From assembly GCA_927911515.1 (NCBI GenBank), contig CAKMQH010000092.1:1-9337 (forward strand): a stretch of 9,337 bases of DNA, in the 5' to 3' direction. Made by a program: the position numbers and the translations under genes. Positions within the stretch are counted from its first letter, which is position 1. Each line of letters opens with the position of its first letter. Below are positions 6,283 through 9,337 of this stretch, in pieces. This DNA is from an uncultured Neisseria sp. (GTDB lineage Bacteria; Pseudomonadota; Gammaproteobacteria; Burkholderiales; Neisseriaceae). The notes under the pieces are model-generated. The model searched no databases and had not been told where the DNA came from. It saw only the letters and a program-made list of their open reading frames with translations.

Positions 6283-8011
6283 TCAAAAAAACGAATTTAT
6301 GTTTATAAGTATGGTTACGGGTGGCGCGGCATTTTTTAAGGGTTCTTTAGGGGTTTAGATTATTTGCCGGCCGTGGGGCGGTTTATTTTTTCACAAACTG
6401 CACAACCTGCTCGGTAGGCTGCTGTGTTGCAGATGCGGTTTCGGGTTCGGCTTTCGCCGCCGCCTGTTTTTGTTTTTTCTTGTTGGTTGCCACAACTTGC
6501 GGACAACGTGTGTCATGGTGATACATGACTTGGCAGTGCAGACACTGGATACATTCGTTCGGATGAATGTCGCCTTCCGGTGCAATCGCCTGAACCGGGC
6601 ATTCGTGCGTACAGATTTGGCAAGGGTTGCCACACATTTTGTAGCGGCGCAGCCAGTCAAATACGCGGAAGCGGCCGGGTAGGGCGATGCCTGCGCCCAA
6701 CGGGCACAGATAGCGGCAGAAGAAGCGTTCGATGAATAAGCCGGCAACCAAGAGGGCAACGGCAAACGCGACAAACCACCATTCGCGGACGAATTTCAAA
6801 ATAATCGCTGTTTTAAAGGGTTCTACTTCGGCAAATTTTTCAGCAGTGCCCAAGTCGTACAGCGAAATTGCCAGCAGACCGAAGAAAATCACATATTTAA
6901 TCGCGGTCAGGCGCGTGTGCAGCAGGTGCGGCACAGTAATTTGTTTCACGCCCAATTTTTTGGCGATTCGGTTGGTCAACTCTTGCAGCGAACCGAAGGG
7001 GCAGAGCCAGCCGCAGAATGTACCGCGGTTCCACAACAGCATAGTTGCGGCGGTAAACAGCCACAAAATGAACACGATCGGATCCATCAGGAAGAAGTCC
7101 CAACGGAATTCGGTCAGGATGGCGGAGAACAAGGTCAGCGTATTCACGACCGACAATTGCGCCTGAGCGTACCAACCGATATAAACCAAGGTGAATGTCA
7201 GGAATACCAAGCGGAAACGGTCGTACCATTTTTCGTAGCGAACAATCCAGTCTTGGAATAGGAATACCAAAAGCAGGATGGTCAATGCGATGCCGACTAC
7301 GATGATTTGCCCCTGTTTCGCTTTCCACACTTGTTTCCAAAGTTGGTTGGATGCGCCGTCGTCGGCACTGGCTTGGTCGGCAATGCCGTTGCCGGTATCG
7401 GCAGCATCGGCAGCTGCGGCGGCAGGTTCTACCGGTGCGCTGATTTCAACAGGCGGTGCTTTCGGGTCATCGACATAGTAACCTTTAGGCAGTTCGTAAT
7501 CCAAGTCGGCAGTGACGAATGCTTTGTCGTTTACGCTCAATACGCGTTGAACCATCAACTGTAAACGCCAAGGTTCGGCAGCGTCGAATTCCACGTTGGC
7601 AGGAATGGTAAACCACGATACTTCTTTAAAGTGGGGCGCACCTTCGGCAGCCAGGCTGACCAAGCGTTCGTGTTCTGCGTCGGTAAAGCGGAAGCTGTTT
7701 TCGCCCTGAATCATCTCGATACGGTCGAAAATACCGCCGCGGACATAACCCGAACCTTTCCAAGAATAGCGGCCTTCACCTGCCACTAAGACAGCCTGTT
7801 GACCCGGTTGCAGACGGCTTTGCAGGTTTTTCCATCCTTGTTCGCCCAGCAGGCTTTTACCGATGGAGGGTTGGCTGACTACGGCAGTGTACAAATCGAT
7901 GAAGGTATCGTCGCCTGAGCCTTGTTCGGCGTGGTCGGCAACACCGGCTTTGCCGCCTTTTTCAAACAGCTTGTTGATTTCATCCACTGAAATATGCAGA
8001 TGACCGATGGC

Positions 8012-8017
8012 TTTTTT
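8012..8017 (-). other. Frameshift in nosR (A6 run)
   Basis: Coding strand GGAAC-A6-GCCATC. With A5 it reads LLEQKAIGHLHISVDEI and joins the long downstream frame; with A6 it reads LLEQKSHRSSAYFSG and soon ends. One surplus base. Confidence 0.87.
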
Positions 8018-8131
8018 GTTCCAAAAGGGCATTCCAAGATTGGATGTCCTGTTTGTCCGGATTGACAGCGCGGCGAGGGCGGGTTTGAGTTGTAGGTTCG
8101 GCAGCCTGTTGCGTATCCGCAGGATTGGCAG

Positions 8132-8143
8132 AGGTCGTCTGAA
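8132..8143 (+). repeat. DUS inside nosR
   Basis: Exact AGGTCGTCTGAA on the plus strand. The coding strand reads GTT-CAG-ACG-ACC (Val-Gln-Thr-Thr) in the Gln/Thr/Ala-rich linker (about 189-215) after the FMN domain. The same Gln-Thr-Thr is encoded by the DUS in nosD. Confidence 0.9.
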
Positions 8144-8735
8144 CGGCTTTGTCGGTACCCAAACCATATTTGCCGGCAACCACTTTGAACGAACGCTGGA
8201 TGCTGTCGTTAATCACCATCAGCGTAACGGTCGCACCGCTGATGATGTCCCCAGGTGCAACGCCCGGAGTGGGCGGATTTTTAATGAAATTCAAACCGAT
8301 ATACTTATTGATGAATTTATCCACGCGCGACTGCGGGATACCGATAAGCATAATCGGCTCATGGTGATCGACCAGCTTCGCACCTGCGACCGTTCCGTCG
8401 TTTGCCAAAGCCACCATCGTATCAATCGGTTTGCTCGAATAACCGCGCGTGTTGACCACGTCCGTTGTGATATACACCAAGCCCAACTGCTCATCGCCCT
8501 TATAAACGCGGGCAACCATAGGTTTGCCTTCAGGCTTGCCATAGCGGTCTGCACCCGGAAAAATTTCCGCAGGCTGGATTTTTGACAGGAATTCCGGCAA
8601 ACGCTCGGCATAGGCGGGCAGTGTCGAAAACAATAGGACAAATACTGCAAACATCGCCAACATCGTATTCAAGATGCCGGATGTGCGTTTCGTTTTAAGG
8701 CAGGACATGACTATCCCCGATTATTCGATACTCTA

Positions 8736-8758
8736 AACATTAATATTATATGAATCTA
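8736..8758. promoter_or_regulatory. Possible NsrR operator over the nosR -10/start region
   Basis: The minus strand reads TAGATTCATAT-A-ATATTAATGTT. The first half matches the NsrR half-site AAGATGYATTT at 8 of 11 bases and the inverted half at 7 of 11. NsrR is the known nitric oxide-sensitive repressor of neisserial denitrification genes, and nosR has been reported in its gonococcal regulon. Because the region is very A/T-rich, the match could be chance. Confidence 0.3.
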
Positions 8759-8786
8759 CAAAACGCGATAGTTTGACTTATATCAA
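8738..8786 (-). promoter_or_regulatory. nosR promoter with FNR-type site (class II)
   Basis: On this stretch TTGACTTATATCAA (8773-8786) matches the FNR consensus TTGAT-N4-ATCAA with one mismatch. On the minus strand a perfect -10 TATAAT lies at 8750-8745. Taking +1 at 8738 puts the centre of the FNR box exactly at -41.5, the classic position for FNR activation without a good -35. The leader is about 30 bases to the nosR ATG. This predicts that nosR is switched on without oxygen. Confidence 0.75.
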
Positions 8787-8980
8787 ATTTACAAATCTTA
8801 AAACCTGGTTTTGGCGGTAAGTAATACTTTGTGATTATATGAAGATAGCGATAATTTTGTTGCTCATGGAATAGAAAATCGAGTAATTAAATAAATCTTG
8901 GTTTTGTGGCGTATTGATATGTTTTCGATATAAGGTGGTAATCTGTATATGAGCAGATGAAGGAATACTGATTTGCTTGA
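8787..8980. other. A/T-rich spacer upstream of the nosR promoter
   Basis: About 190 bases between the FNR box and the CREE with no open frame of note. It contains a small perfect palindrome AAAACC-T-GGTTTT (8800-8812), centred about 68 bases upstream of the predicted start, which could bind a further regulator. I see nothing else recognisable. Confidence 0.5.
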
Positions 8981-9137
8981 TATAGTGGATTAACTTTAAA
9001 CCAGTACGGCGTTGCCTCGCCTTAGCTCAAAGAGAACGATTCTCTAAGGTGCTGAAGCACCAAGTGAATCGGTTCCGTACTATCTGTACTGCCTGCGGCT
9101 TCGTCGCCTTGTCCTGATTTTTTGTTAATCCACTATA
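8981..9137. repeat. Correia repeat enclosed element (CREE), right copy, complete
   Basis: A 157-base element bounded by TATAGTGGATTAAC (8981-8994) and its inverse GTTAATCCACTATA (9124-9137). The inverted similarity continues imperfectly to about 26 bases. It is the full-length form with the central block (AACGATTCTCTAAGG ... GAATCGGTT) in which IHF sites are described for the family. It has the same orientation as the copy at 1-137. It sits between the terminator of the upstream gene and the nosR promoter region. Confidence 0.95.
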
Positions 9138-9184
9138 TCTTCAAAGTTGGATTGAGTGGGCTGATAACTTGTTCAATAGCAGTC

Positions 9185-9218
9185 AAAAAGGTCGTCTGAA
9201 ATTTTTCAGACGACCTTT
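9185..9218 (-). terminator. DUS-pair terminator of the upstream gene
   Basis: AAAGGTCGTCTGAAA (9187-9201) and TTTCAGACGACCTTT (9204-9218) form a perfect 15-base stem, opening to a small loop. The minus strand continues with TTTTTGACTG, giving a T5 tract. It lies about 20 bases after the stop of the partial gene at the right edge, so it insulates nosR from upstream transcription. Confidence 0.9.
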
Positions 9219-9238
9219 GGATTCTCAAAGTCAAGCTG

Positions 9239-9337
9239 CTATTTGCCTGCTTTCAGTGATTGCCACAAACGGACGCTCAAACGGCTTGCATCTGTTGATT
9301 TGGGCGATACGATAAAAACTTTTATCCATCAATTCCT
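9239..9337 (-). CDS. 3' end of an unidentified gene, probably frameshifted
   Basis: The minus strand encodes VSPKSTDASRLSVRLWQSLKAGK then TAG (9241-9239), in codons typical of the surrounding genes, and the terminator follows at once. Read upstream, this frame meets a TGA at about 9331-9329. Removing one base from the A/T run at 9314-9323 instead joins it to ELMDKSF, which is open to the window edge. This matches the surplus-base pattern in nosR, nosZ and nosD. The competing frame without correction (stop at 9231-9233, ending TESRQIAA) is also open but less protein-like and would run closer to the terminator. I do not recognise the product. Confidence 0.5.

Larger units (their letters stand above)
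6383..8708 (-). pseudogene. nosR: NosR, membrane flavo-iron-sulfur protein for N2O reduction, one frameshift
   Basis: NosR is a cytoplasmic-membrane protein needed for nosZ expression and for electron flow to NosZ. ATG at 8708 has GGGGA 5 bases upstream. Visible parts: a signal/anchor segment (about 12-34), a periplasmic FMN-binding domain with the flavinylation motif DIISGAT (154-160, Thr160), then several membrane helices. Two CxxxCP motifs (FCGWLCPFG and FCRYLCPLG) and two C-terminal 4Fe-4S clusters (CGNPCQICTHECP and CIQCLHC...CP) follow. A shift at 8012-8017 breaks the frame after residue about 232; one base less gives a continuous 774-residue protein. The tail after the last cluster is rich in Lys, Ala, Gln and Thr. 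No flavin transferase gene (apbE/nosX) is next to it, so Thr160 loading must come from elsewhere. As written the Fe-S and membrane core would not be made. Confidence 0.93.

Noticed and set aside
5189..6286. Upstream in-frame ATG of nosZ at 6286
   Set aside because: It precedes the AAGGAG at 6236-6241 and would bury the Tat signal inside the protein; the ATG at 6229 fits better.
3673..8017. Programmed ribosomal frameshifting at the homopolymers
   Set aside because: Five confirmed sites in three genes, no common slippery motif with downstream structure, and none known in these families; sequence error or mutation is simpler.
1..9137. The nos cluster as a composite transposon bounded by insertion sequences
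   Set aside because: The bracketing repeats are about 150 bases with no transposase; CREEs are non-autonomous, and the cluster matches its surroundings in DUS dialect, so there is no sign of recent foreign origin.

Overview
The window holds a nitrous oxide reductase (nos) gene cluster from a Neisseria species, most likely a commensal. Three things point to Neisseria: (i) ten copies of the 12-mer AGGTCGTCTGAA (either strand) plus four copies of its 10-base core, which is a Neisseria DNA uptake sequence (DUS) dialect; (ii) two Correia-type repeat elements (CREE); (iii) DUS pairs used as hairpin terminators. This dialect differs from the meningococcal/gonococcal ATGCCGTCTGAA. From memory it is the 'mucosa-type' variant of the N. 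mucosa/sicca group, so the species assignment is an inference.

Layout: every gene reads on the minus strand, so transcription runs from high to low coordinates. At the right edge is the 3' end of an unidentified gene (about 9239-9337+), followed by a DUS-pair terminator (9185-9218). A complete CREE (8981-9137) comes next, then the nosR promoter region with an FNR-like box centred exactly at -41.5 from a predicted start (8738-8786). The cluster follows: nosR (6383-8708), nosZ (4257-6229), a DUS-pair terminator and a possible second promoter (4116-4223), nosD (2690-4047), a DUS-rich gap (2414-2689), then nosF (1517-2413), nosY (690-1520) and nosL (199-693), the last three joined by 4-base ATGA overlaps. 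A terminator (139-187) and a second CREE (1-137, cut by the window edge) close the cluster. The two CREEs lie in the same orientation and bracket the whole nos locus.

How the genes work together: NosZ is the periplasmic copper enzyme that reduces N2O to N2, the last step of denitrification. NosR is a membrane flavo-iron-sulfur protein needed for electron supply and expression. NosD, NosF and NosY form an ABC-type complex that matures the CuZ centre, and NosL is the copper chaperone lipoprotein. All seven CuZ histidines and all CuA ligands can be read in NosZ, and the FMN and Fe-S motifs can be read in NosR.

Main oddity: as written, nosR, nosZ and nosD are broken by five frameshifts, and the partial gene at the right edge probably by a sixth. 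Each can be explained by exactly one surplus base in a short homopolymer, and all else is conserved. This looks more like systematic homopolymer over-calling than gene decay, though real inactivation (known for nos genes in pathogenic Neisseria) cannot be excluded from sequence alone. I found no undescribed system. The points most worth a second look are the lipobox in the Tat signal of NosZ, the class II FNR promoter, the CREE bracketing and the DUS cluster between nosD and nosF.
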